Shown here: piece after piece, positions 1-6,633 of the stretch | How the letters are laid out: the number at the start of each line of letters is the position of its first letter | Position numbering within the stretch: the stretch's first letter is position 1 | From: Erysipelotrichaceae bacterium | Lineage (GTDB): Bacteria; Bacillota_I; Bacilli_A; Erysipelotrichales; Erysipelotrichaceae | Direction: 5' to 3' | Length of the DNA stretch: 7,917 bases | NCBI GenBank assembly: GCA_016302195.1 | Contig: JAEDOA010000067.1 | Location: 1-7,917, forward strand | Program-made: the position numbers and the translations under genes | The notes under the pieces: model-generated | What the model was told of the DNA's origin: nothing | The model's database searches: none | Seen by the model: only the letters and a program-made list of their open reading frames with translations

Positions 1-608
1 TGTGGAATTAATCTAGTTTCCAAAATATCAAATTTTGTCTCACCTTTGCTTGCTTCAATAGCATCTTTTGCTTTAAACAAGTCTGTTGGAGCTACATAAA
101 CAGTTACATAGCCATCTTCGTCGGCTTCAACATCATTAACATCTACCTCAGCCATCATTAAGATATCCAAAACTTCTTCTTCATTTCCTTCAAATGACAA
201 AAGTCCAACGTTATCATATTGATAAGAAACACATCCAGCTTTTCCTAAATTACAATGAGCTTTGTTGAAACAACTTCTAACTTCAGCTAAAGTACGATTA
301 GAATTATCTGATAAAGTATCAATGATGATTGTACTTCCTGAAGGTCCAAATCCTTCATAGCGATTTTCAATATATGCTTCAGCATTATTTCCCTTAGCTT
401 TTTCAATATTTCTCTTGATTACATCAGCTGGTACCTGAGCAGCCTTTGCTTTTTCTATAACTCTCTTCAAAGTTTGATTCATGTTAGGATCGGGAACACC
501 ACCTTTGGCAGCCATATAAATTTCCTTGCCATATCTTGAATAAATCTTTGTTTTCTTTGCGGCTGTTGCAGCCATGCTTGCAGCTCTAACTTCATGAGCA
601 CGTCCCAT
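1..608 (-). CDS. yebC: YebC/PmpR family protein (YeeN-like), 3' end cut by window edge
   Basis: The first 202 codons of a YebC/TACO1-family protein are readable. It begins MGRAHEVRAASMAATAAKK, followed by KIYSRYGKEIYMAAKGG (about residues 21-37), the conserved PDPNMNQTLKRVIEKAK, the YEGFGPSGS signature near residue 85 and the NRTLAEVR segment. The MGR start and KIYSRYGKEIY resemble the YeeN branch more than the MAGHSKW branch. The reading frame is open to base 1, so roughly the last 35-45 residues (family usually about 240) lie outside. The ATG at 608-606 is preceded by AAAAGGAGA (627-618), 9 nt away, a strong ribosome binding site. Family members are cytoplasmic; they have been described as transcriptional regulators and, for the mitochondrial and some bacterial members, as ribosome-associated translation factors. 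Which role applies here cannot be read from sequence. It lies 93 nt downstream of pheT and probably has its own promoter. Confidence 0.95.
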   Translation of the reverse strand, partial: MGRAHEVRAASMAATAAKKTKIYSRYGKEIYMAAKGGVPDPNMNQTLKRVIEKAKAAQVPADVIKRNIEKAKGNNAEAYIENRYEGFGPSGSTIIIDTLSDNSNRTLAEVRSCFNKAHCNLGKAGCVSYQYDNVGLLSFEGNEEEVLDILMMAEVDVNDVEADEDGYVTVYVAPTDLFKAKDAIEASKGETKFDILETRLIP

Positions 609-669
609 AATCTCTTTCTCTCCTTTTCCTAAAAATCAAAATTTATCTAGTTTTTTACAAACGCCTATA

Positions 670-678
670 ATTATAGCA
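670..678 (-). promoter_or_regulatory. Extended -10 promoter for yebC
   Basis: The minus strand reads TGCTATAAT, a perfect TATAAT with the TGN extension, in the 93-nt gap between pheT and yebC. Transcription would start near 663, about 55 nt before the yebC ATG. The -35 region, about 17 nt upstream, is a poor match (TTCTAT), which is common for extended -10 promoters. The hexamer lies in the palindrome CTATAATTATAG (665-676), so the opposite strand also carries TATAAT; nothing downstream on the plus strand needs a promoter. No intrinsic terminator is visible after pheT, so readthrough from pheST could also feed yebC. Confidence 0.55.
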
Positions 679-701
679 TTATTTACTGAAATATAGAATA
701 A

Positions 702-3095
702 CTAATCACGCAATATAGCATCAAGATTTCTTGATAAACTATCTATTACTTTACTATGAACAGGGCTAATGTCCTTTTCAGTTAATGTTTTTTCACTACT
801 TCTATAAACAATATTAACTGCTACACTCTTATAGCCCTTGTCAATATTTGAACCACGATATATATCAAATATTTCAACACTATTTAGTAAAGTACCCGCA
901 GACTTTTTAACAGTATCAACAATCTGACTTGCTGTTACATCTTCTTTTACAACTAAAGCTAAATCATATGATACACTTGGATATTTATTAATTGTTGAGA
1001 ATTTTACTTTTGCACCTTTCTCTTGGAAAATTGCTTTCAAATCCAACTCAGCTACAACTGCCGAGCTAATACCATATTCTTTATCAGTTTTAGGATGAGT
1101 TTGTCCTATTACACCAATAAGTGTTCTACCGATATATACTAGTGAAGAACGATATGGATGAAGAATAGTATCAGTTTGTTCAAAAGGTTTGAAGAATACT
1201 CGTTTTTCTTCATAACCAAACTTGTCCAATAGATTCAATACTATACCCTTCATACTATAAAAATCGTTTTCTTGTTGCAGCTTTTGCCATTTACTTACGT
1301 CGGTTTTACCACAGCTAGCAATAGCTAAATGCTTAGATTGCTTTCCATCATCGCTATAAACATCACCAAATTCATATAATCTTAATGATTGATTTCCTCT
1401 AGCGATATTATATGAAATGCACTCTAGCATTGAAGCTAACAAGCCGGTACGATAATATCTTCTATCTTCACCTAATGCATTAGCTATTCTTACTGGAGAG
1501 CCAATGCTTAAAACATTCTTATCATCTTTTTCTTTAGATATTAATGAATAAGATACTATTTCGCTATAGCCATTTCCTAATAGAATATTGGCCATGGTTC
1601 TTTCTTGATCACCAAGATAAGCATTGCTTGCTTGTGTTGTTGCCATTTTTGGCAATGTTGAAACAATGTTTTCATAACCTAATACTCTAATAACTTCTTC
1701 AACTAGATCCTGGTGAATGCTGATATCTCTACGATATGAAGGAATGTGAGTCAATATATGATCATTATCAATTTCTTCAGGTTTGAAATCCAAACGTCTA
1801 AATACATCATATACCTGTTGATACGAGAAGTTAGTACCTAATAAACGATTAACCTTATTTACTGAACATTCAATTGTTAAAGGCTTATAATCATTTTTAT
1901 TAACTACAACAGTCTCTTCAATATCGCTGGCATTAGCAAGTTCAATTAACAATTGAATACTTCTTTCTGTTGCACTATAACAAGCTAATGGATCAATTCC
2001 CTTGGTAAATCTAGTAGCAGCTTCAGTAAATAAAGAAAGACGTCTTGAAGTATTTCTAATATTAACTGAATTAAAATGTGCAGCTTCAATAATGATGCCT
2101 GTTGTATTTTCGTCAATTTTGCTGTCATCTCCACCCATAATACCAGCATAACCAATAGCCTTATTTTCGGTAGTAATCATTATATCATCCTCTAAGACAT
2201 GATATTGCTGGCCATCTAAAGCTGTATACATTTCATTTAGGCCATTTTTAACAGTTATCTCTCTTGCTGGTATCTTTGCTAAATCGTAGAAATGAAGTGG
2301 CTGTCCTGTTTCCAACATGACATAGTTAGAAATATCGACAACGTTATTGATTGCCTTAATTCCACTAGCATGCAATGAATCAACTAACCATTTAGGAGAT
2401 GGTTTGATTTCCACATGATTTATAACTGTTCCAACAAAGCAATCACTCTTATCTGTATCTAAAACAACTTTTAAACTATTCTTCAATTTTTCTGCTTTAT
2501 AAGAATATTCTGGTAAAACTGCTTTTCGATCTAATAATGCCGCAACATCTTTCGCAAAAGCCCACATGCTGTAACAATCAGAACGGTTAGGAGTTAATGA
2601 TACTTCATAAATAGTATCATCCAAGTTCAAGTATTGTAAAACATTGCTGTCGCCAACTACTGCATCGTCTCCTAAAATCTCGATACCAGCTAATTGTTCA
2701 TCAGTTAAATTCTTTTTGTCTACACCCAACTCACTTAATGAGCACAGCATTCCATTAGACTGTTCTCCTCTAATAACAGAAGGCTTAATCTCCCCATTAG
2801 GTAATTGACAACCATTTAAAGCAACAATTACTTTTTGATTGGCTCGAACATTTGGAGCACCGCAAACAATTTTCAATATTTCTGTTTTAACATCAACTTC
2901 ACATAAATGTAAATGATCAGAACTTGGATGGTTAACACAGCTTAATACCTGTCCAACAACAAGTTTTGTTCCATAAGCCTGTTGTTCCATGGATTCAACC
3001 TCAAAACCGCCTTTAGTCATTACATCTGCTAATTGTTGTGCACTAATACCTGATAAATCTATATATTTGCTTAACCACTTATATGTAACTCTCAT
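702..3095 (-). CDS. pheT: Phenylalanine--tRNA ligase beta subunit
   Basis: This is the beta subunit of the cytoplasmic alpha2-beta2 phenylalanyl-tRNA synthetase, which charges tRNA-Phe and edits misacylated Tyr-tRNA-Phe. At 797 residues it has the full bacterial length, with domains in the expected order. These are an N-terminal segment (MRVTYKWLSKYIDL), an EMAP/OB-type tRNA-binding domain (about 42-155, with HPSSDHLHLCEV and the CGAPNV motif), the B3/B4 editing domain (about 210-385, with GQPLHFYD, TALDG, AGIMGG and TEAATRFTKGID), the B5 domain (about 403-475, ending in LVEEVIRVLGY), a catalytic-like core (about 480-690) and a C-terminal ferredoxin-fold anticodon-binding domain (about 703-796, starting NKYPSVSYDLALVV). 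The ATG at 3095 follows GGGAGA (3110-3105) by 9 nt. It lies 15 nt after the pheS stop and shares its T-box-controlled transcript. The stop is TAG. Nothing appears truncated. Confidence 0.98.
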   Translation of the reverse strand: MRVTYKWLSKYIDLSGISAQQLADVMTKGGFEVESMEQQAYGTKLVVGQVLSCVNHPSSDHLHLCEVDVKTEILKIVCGAPNVRANQKVIVALNGCQLPNGEIKPSVIRGEQSNGMLCSLSELGVDKKNLTDEQLAGIEILGDDAVVGDSNVLQYLNLDDTIYEVSLTPNRSDCYSMWAFAKDVAALLDRKAVLPEYSYKAEKLKNSLKVVLDTDKSDCFVGTVINHVEIKPSPKWLVDSLHASGIKAINNVVDISNYVMLETGQPLHFYDLAKIPAREITVKNGLNEMYTALDGQQYHVLEDDIMITTENKAIGYAGIMGGDDSKIDENTTGIIIEAAHFNSVNIRNTSRRLSLFTEAATRFTKGIDPLACYSATERSIQLLIELANASDIEETVVVNKNDYKPLTIECSVNKVNRLLGTNFSYQQVYDVFRRLDFKPEEIDNDHILTHIPSYRRDISIHQDLVEEVIRVLGYENIVSTLPKMATTQASNAYLGDQERTMANILLGNGYSEIVSYSLISKEKDDKNVLSIGSPVRIANALGEDRRYYRTGLLASMLECISYNIARGNQSLRLYEFGDVYSDDGKQSKHLAIASCGKTDVSKWQKLQQENDFYSMKGIVLNLLDKFGYEEKRVFFKPFEQTDTILHPYRSSLVYIGRTLIGVIGQTHPKTDKEYGISSAVVAELDLKAIFQEKGAKVKFSTINKYPSVSYDLALVVKEDVTASQIVDTVKKSAGTLLNSVEIFDIYRGSNIDKGYKSVAVNIVYRSSEKTLTEKDISPVHSKVIDSLSRNLDAILRD

Positions 3096-3110
3096 AAGTA
3101 TATTTCTCCC

Positions 3111-4148
3111 TTACTCAAAACGCTTATAATTGCTTAGAAATTCAATGTTATTGTTGTAGAAATTTCTAATATCGTCAATACCATACTTGAGCATTGCTAC
3201 TCTTTCTACTCCAACTCCAAGGGCAAATCCTGAATATTTACTTGAATCGATACCTGCCATCTCCAAAACATGAGGATGAACCATTCCTGCCCCTAATATT
3301 TCTATCCAACCAGTATGCTTACAAGTTGGACAGCCCTTTCCACCACAAATATGGCAAGAAACATCAATTTCCAATGAAGGTTCAGTGAATGGGAAATATG
3401 ACTGACGTAATCTAATTTCACGTTGTTTTCCAAACATGCTTCTCGCTAACAGTTCCAAAGTTCCTTTTAAATCTGCCATAGTAATATTCTCGTCAACTAC
3501 CAAACCTTCAATCTGAATAAATTGATGTGAATGAGTAGCATCATCATCGTCATTGCGATAAACTTTACCTGGACAAATAACTTTAATCGGAAGCTTATCG
3601 TGTTGGCTTTCCAGCACACGCATCTGAATAGCAGTAGTCTGTGTTCTAAGTAAACGATTTTCATCTACATAGAAGGTATCCTGCATATCTCTAGCAGGAT
3701 GGTCAGCAGGAATATTAGCTCTTTCAAAATTGTAAAAATCCAATTCTACTTCTGGACCATTATAAACAGAATAGCCCATCTTCATAAAAATATCTTCAAT
3801 CTCTTCTCTTACAATTGTAAGTGGATGCTTTGTTCCGTACTTTACTCTACTTGCAGGCAAAGTAATATCAATCTTTTCCTGTTGTATTTTTTCAAGCATA
3901 TCCTTTTCTTTTAGCTGTTCAATTTTTTCACTTAATAATTTTTCAGTTTTCTGTTTTAAGCTGTTAACAGCCATACCATAGTTCTTTTTTTCTTCTTTAC
4001 TAATTGTCGCCATATTAGCCATTAATGAAGCTATTTGACCTTTTTTACCAAGTAATTCAACCCTAATCGACTCAATTGAACTTAAATCTGAGGCTGATTC
4101 TATCATCTCGGTAAATTGCTTTGTTAAACTTTCCCAATTCTGTTCCAT
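3111..4148 (-). CDS. pheS: Phenylalanine--tRNA ligase alpha subunit
   Basis: This is the catalytic alpha subunit of phenylalanyl-tRNA synthetase, which activates Phe with ATP and transfers it to tRNA-Phe as an alpha2-beta2 enzyme with PheT. At 345 residues it has normal length. Residues 1-90 form the charged, coiled-coil tRNA-binding arm. Class II motif 1 lies around 108-135 (HPLTIVREEIEDIF, GPEVE), followed by the HPARDMQDTFY signature. Motif 2 is near 193-216 (PGKVYRND, HSHQFIQIEGL) and motif 3 near 307-321 (GFALGVGVERVAMLK). FTEPSLEID (254-262) belongs to the Phe pocket, and Ala309 matches the pocket alanine that sets amino-acid size selectivity in E. coli PheS (Ala294). A Cys-x2-Cys-x4-Cys-x2-Cys cluster (265, 268, 273, 276) is present, as in many Gram-positive PheS proteins. 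The ATG is preceded by AAGGAG (4164-4159), 10 nt away. The gene is first in the pheST operon, behind a T-box leader. Confidence 0.98.
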   Translation of the reverse strand: MEQNWESLTKQFTEMIESASDLSSIESIRVELLGKKGQIASLMANMATISKEEKKNYGMAVNSLKQKTEKLLSEKIEQLKEKDMLEKIQQEKIDITLPASRVKYGTKHPLTIVREEIEDIFMKMGYSVYNGPEVELDFYNFERANIPADHPARDMQDTFYVDENRLLRTQTTAIQMRVLESQHDKLPIKVICPGKVYRNDDDDATHSHQFIQIEGLVVDENITMADLKGTLELLARSMFGKQREIRLRQSYFPFTEPSLEIDVSCHICGGKGCPTCKHTGWIEILGAGMVHPHVLEMAGIDSSKYSGFALGVGVERVAMLKYGIDDIRNFYNNNIEFLSNYKRFE

Positions 4149-4167
4149 ATACCTTATTCTCCTTCAT

Positions 4168-4202
4168 AAAAAAACGCCAATTTAAGGACGTTAAATTGAC
4201 GT
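4168..4202 (-). terminator. Intrinsic terminator of the pheST T-box
   Basis: On the minus strand ACGTCAATTTAA (4202-4191) pairs with TTAAATTGGCGT (4185-4174) over 12 bp, including one G-U pair, around a five-base loop CGTCC. A run of seven T follows (4174-4168, the first shared with the stem). It stops transcription when tRNA-Phe is charged. No other hairpin with a T tract separates it from the HU-like gene upstream, so it may also end transcripts coming from cmk-der-hup. Confidence 0.93.
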
Positions 4203-4213
4203 GGTACCACCTT
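4184..4213 (-). promoter_or_regulatory. T-box antiterminator element
   Basis: On the minus strand AAGG (4213-4210) can pair with CCTT (4187-4184), and ACG (4202-4200) with CGT (4190-4188). This leaves UGGUACC as the tRNA-binding bulge, the standard antiterminator fold. The pairing uses the 5' arm and loop of the terminator hairpin, so the two structures exclude each other. Binding of the CCA end of uncharged tRNA-Phe would stabilise this form and let transcription enter pheS. Confidence 0.88.
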
Positions 4214-4366
4214 AGTTGCTTCTCTTAAACAGGATAACGTTTGTTAAACGGAGAGTATTAGTCCCACTCCAAGGTGAATTCGTATCAGATTAATAAAGAT
4301 TCGCACCGACCATCTTCTCTCTTAAATAATGCAAGATACTATGTTCCTTTTCAACATGTTAACAAT

Positions 4367-4394
4367 ATTATAACATTTTACTTATCAAAAACAA
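4367..4394 (-). promoter_or_regulatory. Sigma-A-type promoter for the pheST leader
   Basis: The minus strand has TATAAT (4372-4367) with an upstream TG (TGTTATAAT, an extended -10). A partial -35, TTGTTT (4394-4389), sits 16 nt further upstream. Initiation about 6-7 nt downstream places the transcript start near 4360, just ahead of T-box stem I, which is the spacing expected for a T-box leader. The promoter begins only 15 nt after the stop codon of the HU-like gene. Confidence 0.75.
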
Positions 4395-4408
4395 GAAAAG
4401 AATAATCC

Positions 4409-4657
4409 TTAATCCAACTGTTTAATTCTCTTTTTTAAGTTTGTTGATACACTACAGCTAAAATGATTCTTTCCTGTTGTTTTTCCTTTTTTTACCTTAA
4501 AACCAGCAAAATTTGTTATTACAACTTTCTTTTCATCAAGAATACTATTTGAAATCTCTTCAAAAATGAAATCAATTAAATCACTGGCTGTTGACTTATT
4601 AATATCATATTTTTCTTTAATTTTATCTACTAAATCTTTTTTATATATTACTTCCAT
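4409..4657 (-). CDS. Divergent HU-like DNA-binding protein, short beta-arm
   Basis: This 82-residue basic protein has the HU/IHF layout. Two N-terminal helices come first (KKDLVDKIKEKYDINKSTAS and the following DLIDFIFEEI). The strand-turn block KKVVITNFAGFKV (43-55) matches the conserved VxxxxFGxFxV of HU, and a C-terminal helix follows (LKKRIKQLD). HU dimers bind and bend nucleoid DNA through two long beta-arms, each with an RNPxTG tip whose proline intercalates. Here the arm region (about 56-72) is about 10 residues shorter than in HU and has no RNPxTG. The fold assignment is fairly safe; the DNA-binding mode is not. The ATG lies 1 nt after the der stop. Only a purine-rich stretch (AGAAAGAAGAA) precedes it, with no good Shine-Dalgarno sequence, which suggests translation coupled to der. 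It may be a second HU paralog rather than the main one, but that is inference. Confidence 0.8.
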   Translation of the reverse strand: MEVIYKKDLVDKIKEKYDINKSTASDLIDFIFEEISNSILDEKKVVITNFAGFKVKKGKTTGKNHFSCSVSTNLKKRIKQLD

Positions 4658-4658
4658 A

Positions 4659-5966
4659 CTAATTCTTCTTTCTAGCTATAATTTTGATTGGATTTCCGGT
4701 AAATTCAAATGCTTCTCTAAGTTTATTTTCAAGATATCTGCTGTATGAAAAGTGAAGCAGATTCTCATCATTAACAAATACTGCAAAAGTAGGAGGAGCT
4801 ACTTTTATTTGGGAAGCAAAATTTATCTTTAATCTTTTTCCATTATGAGTTGGAGGTGGGGTTGTAATCTGAGCATCGGAAATAACCTCATTTAATAAGG
4901 AAGTTGATACTCTAAACTTTGAATAGTCATAAACCTCATCGATTAATGGAAATAAATTCTGAACTCTTTGTTTGTTTAATGCACTAACAAATACAATAGG
5001 AGCATAATCTAAATATGGCAACTGAGTTCTGATATGTTTTGTAATCTTATCCATCGTAGTGTGATCTTTATCTACAAGATCCCACTTATTATAGACAATA
5101 ATAATGCCTTTACCAGCCTCAATTGCATAGCCAGCAACATGCTTATCCTGTTCTGTTAAGCCAACAGAGCCATCTAGAACAAATAAGACAACATTACTTC
5201 TATCAATGGCTTTCATTGCTCTTAACAAAGAGTATTTTTCAATATTTTCGTAAATCTTTCCTTTTTTTCTTATACCAGCTGTATCAATAACAACATATGA
5301 CTTTCCTTCTCTTTCAAAAGGGGTATCAATAGCGTCTCTTGTTGTTCCTTCTATATTGCTTACAATTACTCTTTCCTGGTTCAAAATAGCATTAACCAAT
5401 GAACTCTTTCCAACATTAGGTCTGCCTATTACCGCAAAGGAAATCATGCTATCATAACTATTTATCTCTTTTTGATCAAATGAATTAATGATTGCATCCA
5501 TTAAATCACCAATTCCTATAGCTTGTGTTGCACTAACAGCAATAGGATCACCTAATCCCAAAGAGTAAAAATCATATATCCCATCAATAAAGGAAATATC
5601 ATCCACTTTATTTACAGCTAACAAGACTTTTTTATTGGTCTTTTTTAATAATTTTGCTATATACTGATCATCTGAAGTAACACCATCTCTAATATTACAA
5701 AGCATAATAATAGTGTCAGCTTCTTCTATGGCAATATCTACCTGTGCCTGTATTTCTTTTTGAAATGGTTGATCTTGAATTTGAATTCCCCCTGTGTCGA
5801 TAATTGAGAATTCTTTAGTCAGCCACTGGCATTTGCCATAAATTCTATCTCTTGTAACACCCGCTGTCTCATCAACAATAGAAACTCTTTCGCCAATCAT
5901 ACGATTGAAAATTGTTGATTTTCCAACATTAGGACGTCCAACAATTGCTACTGTATTTGACAACAT
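4659..5966 (-). CDS. der: Ribosome biogenesis GTPase Der
   Basis: Der (EngA) is an essential GTPase with tandem G domains that acts in late 50S subunit assembly in the cytoplasm. The 435 residues match the family length. G domain 1 has GRPNVGKS (10-17), Thr38 in the switch I segment, DTGG (57-60), NKVD (119-122) and SAT (145-147). G domain 2 has GRPNVGKS (181-188), the GTTRD motif (207-211), DTAG (228-231), NKWD (293-296) and SAL (328-330). The C-terminal KH-like domain covers about 353-433 and ends in a basic tail, ARKKN. All GTP-binding motifs are intact. The ATG at 5966 follows GAGGTG (5977-5972) by 5 nt, and that site overlaps the TGA of cmk. The HU-like gene starts 1 nt after its TAG stop. 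The order cmk, der, HU recalls the arrangement around der and hbs in Bacillus, with fewer genes between. Confidence 0.98.
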   Translation of the reverse strand: MLSNTVAIVGRPNVGKSTIFNRMIGERVSIVDETAGVTRDRIYGKCQWLTKEFSIIDTGGIQIQDQPFQKEIQAQVDIAIEEADTIIMLCNIRDGVTSDDQYIAKLLKKTNKKVLLAVNKVDDISFIDGIYDFYSLGLGDPIAVSATQAIGIGDLMDAIINSFDQKEINSYDSMISFAVIGRPNVGKSSLVNAILNQERVIVSNIEGTTRDAIDTPFEREGKSYVVIDTAGIRKKGKIYENIEKYSLLRAMKAIDRSNVVLFVLDGSVGLTEQDKHVAGYAIEAGKGIIIVYNKWDLVDKDHTTMDKITKHIRTQLPYLDYAPIVFVSALNKQRVQNLFPLIDEVYDYSKFRVSTSLLNEVISDAQITTPPPTHNGKRLKINFASQIKVAPPTFAVFVNDENLLHFSYSRYLENKLREAFEFTGNPIKIIARKKN

Positions 5967-5975
5967 CCTTACACC

Positions 5976-6632
5976 TCAAATTTTATCTTTTACTAATTCT
6001 AAAATATAGTTTACAACATCATCTTTATCCATTTCAGTAGAATCAACAACAACAGCATCTGTTGCTTGCTTTAATGGAGAATATTTACGATGAGTGTCTT
6101 GATAATCTCTTTCTAATATTTCATTTTTGAGTGTTTGAAGATTACTTTCCAAACCTCTTTCTTTATTTTCTAAATATCTTCTTTTAGCTCTAGCTTCAAC
6201 TGAAGCAGTTAAGTATATTTTTAATTCAGCATCTGGTAAGACAACAGTTCCAATATCTCTGCCATCCATAATAAACCCCTTATCCTGAGCCATCTTTTGT
6301 TGAAGAGCTACTAAATGTTCTCTAACCTCTTTAATAGTAGAAACATCACTTGCCAACAAAGATATTTCATTTGTTCTAATGATGTCAGTAACATCCTCAT
6401 CATTTAGATAAACCTTACCATCTGTTGTTAATTGAATTTTTGTAGAATTAAGCATTTCTACAATAGATTCTACATCTTCGATATCGATATTTTTTCTTTT
6501 AACTTCTAAAGCAACGCAACGATACATTGCACCGGTATCTAAATGAACATAATTTAGTATCGAACACAATTGCTTGGCAACTGTACTTTTACCAGAAGCG
6601 CTGGGTCCATCAATAGCAATATTAATTTTCAT
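5976..6632 (-). CDS. cmk: Cytidylate kinase
   Basis: Cmk transfers phosphate from ATP to CMP and dCMP, feeding CTP and dCTP pools. With the start chosen here it has 218 residues, close to the usual 220-230. Visible motifs are the P-loop GPSASGKST (9-17), LDTGAMYR (31-38), DGRDIGTVVLPDA (123-135), the LID-like RAKRRY (148-153) and ERDYQDTHRKYSPL (174-187). The insert between residues 40 and 100 is the CMP-binding domain typical of this family. The frame is open 19 codons further upstream to another ATG at 6689. That extension overlaps the neighbour and carries no family sequence, whereas MKINIAIDGPSASGKS is the normal N-terminus. AAAGAGG lies 11 nt before the chosen ATG, inside the end of the upstream gene, whose TAA is 1 nt away, so translation is probably coupled. 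The stop is TGA. Confidence 0.97.
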   Translation of the reverse strand: MKINIAIDGPSASGKSTVAKQLCSILNYVHLDTGAMYRCVALEVKRKNIDIEDVESIVEMLNSTKIQLTTDGKVYLNDEDVTDIIRTNEISLLASDVSTIKEVREHLVALQQKMAQDKGFIMDGRDIGTVVLPDAELKIYLTASVEARAKRRYLENKERGLESNLQTLKNEILERDYQDTHRKYSPLKQATDAVVVDSTEMDKDDVVNYILELVKDKI

Positions 6633-6633
6633 A

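Larger units (their letters stand above)
4168..4360 (-). promoter_or_regulatory. T-box riboswitch, tRNA-Phe specific (pheST leader)
   Basis: The leader of pheST carries the hallmarks of a T-box, which senses uncharged tRNA and blocks a terminator. Stem I spans about 4349-4271. Its base is AAGG (4349-4346) paired with CCTT (4274-4271). A loop follows with AGTA (4340-4337) on one side and GAATTCA (4281-4275) on the other. GTATC (4339-4335) pairs with GATAC (4286-4282). The specifier in the loop is TTC (4278-4276), a Phe codon, followed by A as is usual. The distal part has AGAGAG (4322-4317) and GGTGCGAA (4307-4300), matching conserved stem I loop motifs. A hairpin CGTTT-AAC-AAACG (4250-4238), flanked by TCTC/GAGA, sits where stem III is expected. 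The T-box sequence AAGGTGGTACCACG (4213-4200) and a terminator follow. The UGGU in the bulge can pair with the ACCA end of a tRNA whose discriminator base is A, as in tRNA-Phe. Confidence 0.93.

Noticed and set aside
665..676. Palindrome CTATAATTATAG as a pheT terminator
   Set aside because: It is AT-only apart from its ends, leaves no loop when fully paired and has no T tract directly after it. It is better explained as part of the yebC -10 region.
3194..3388. Open frame on the plus strand of 64 codons
   Set aside because: It lies entirely inside pheS on the opposite strand, has no convincing ribosome binding site or recognisable protein, and covers strongly conserved PheS sequence.
3699..3914. 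Open frame on the plus strand of 71 codons
   Set aside because: It is antisense to the conserved PheS core. Its Phe/Leu/Tyr-rich composition is what AT-rich antisense sequence gives by chance.
4566..4748. Open frame on the plus strand of 60 codons
   Set aside because: It straddles the der-hup junction in antisense and has no support of its own.
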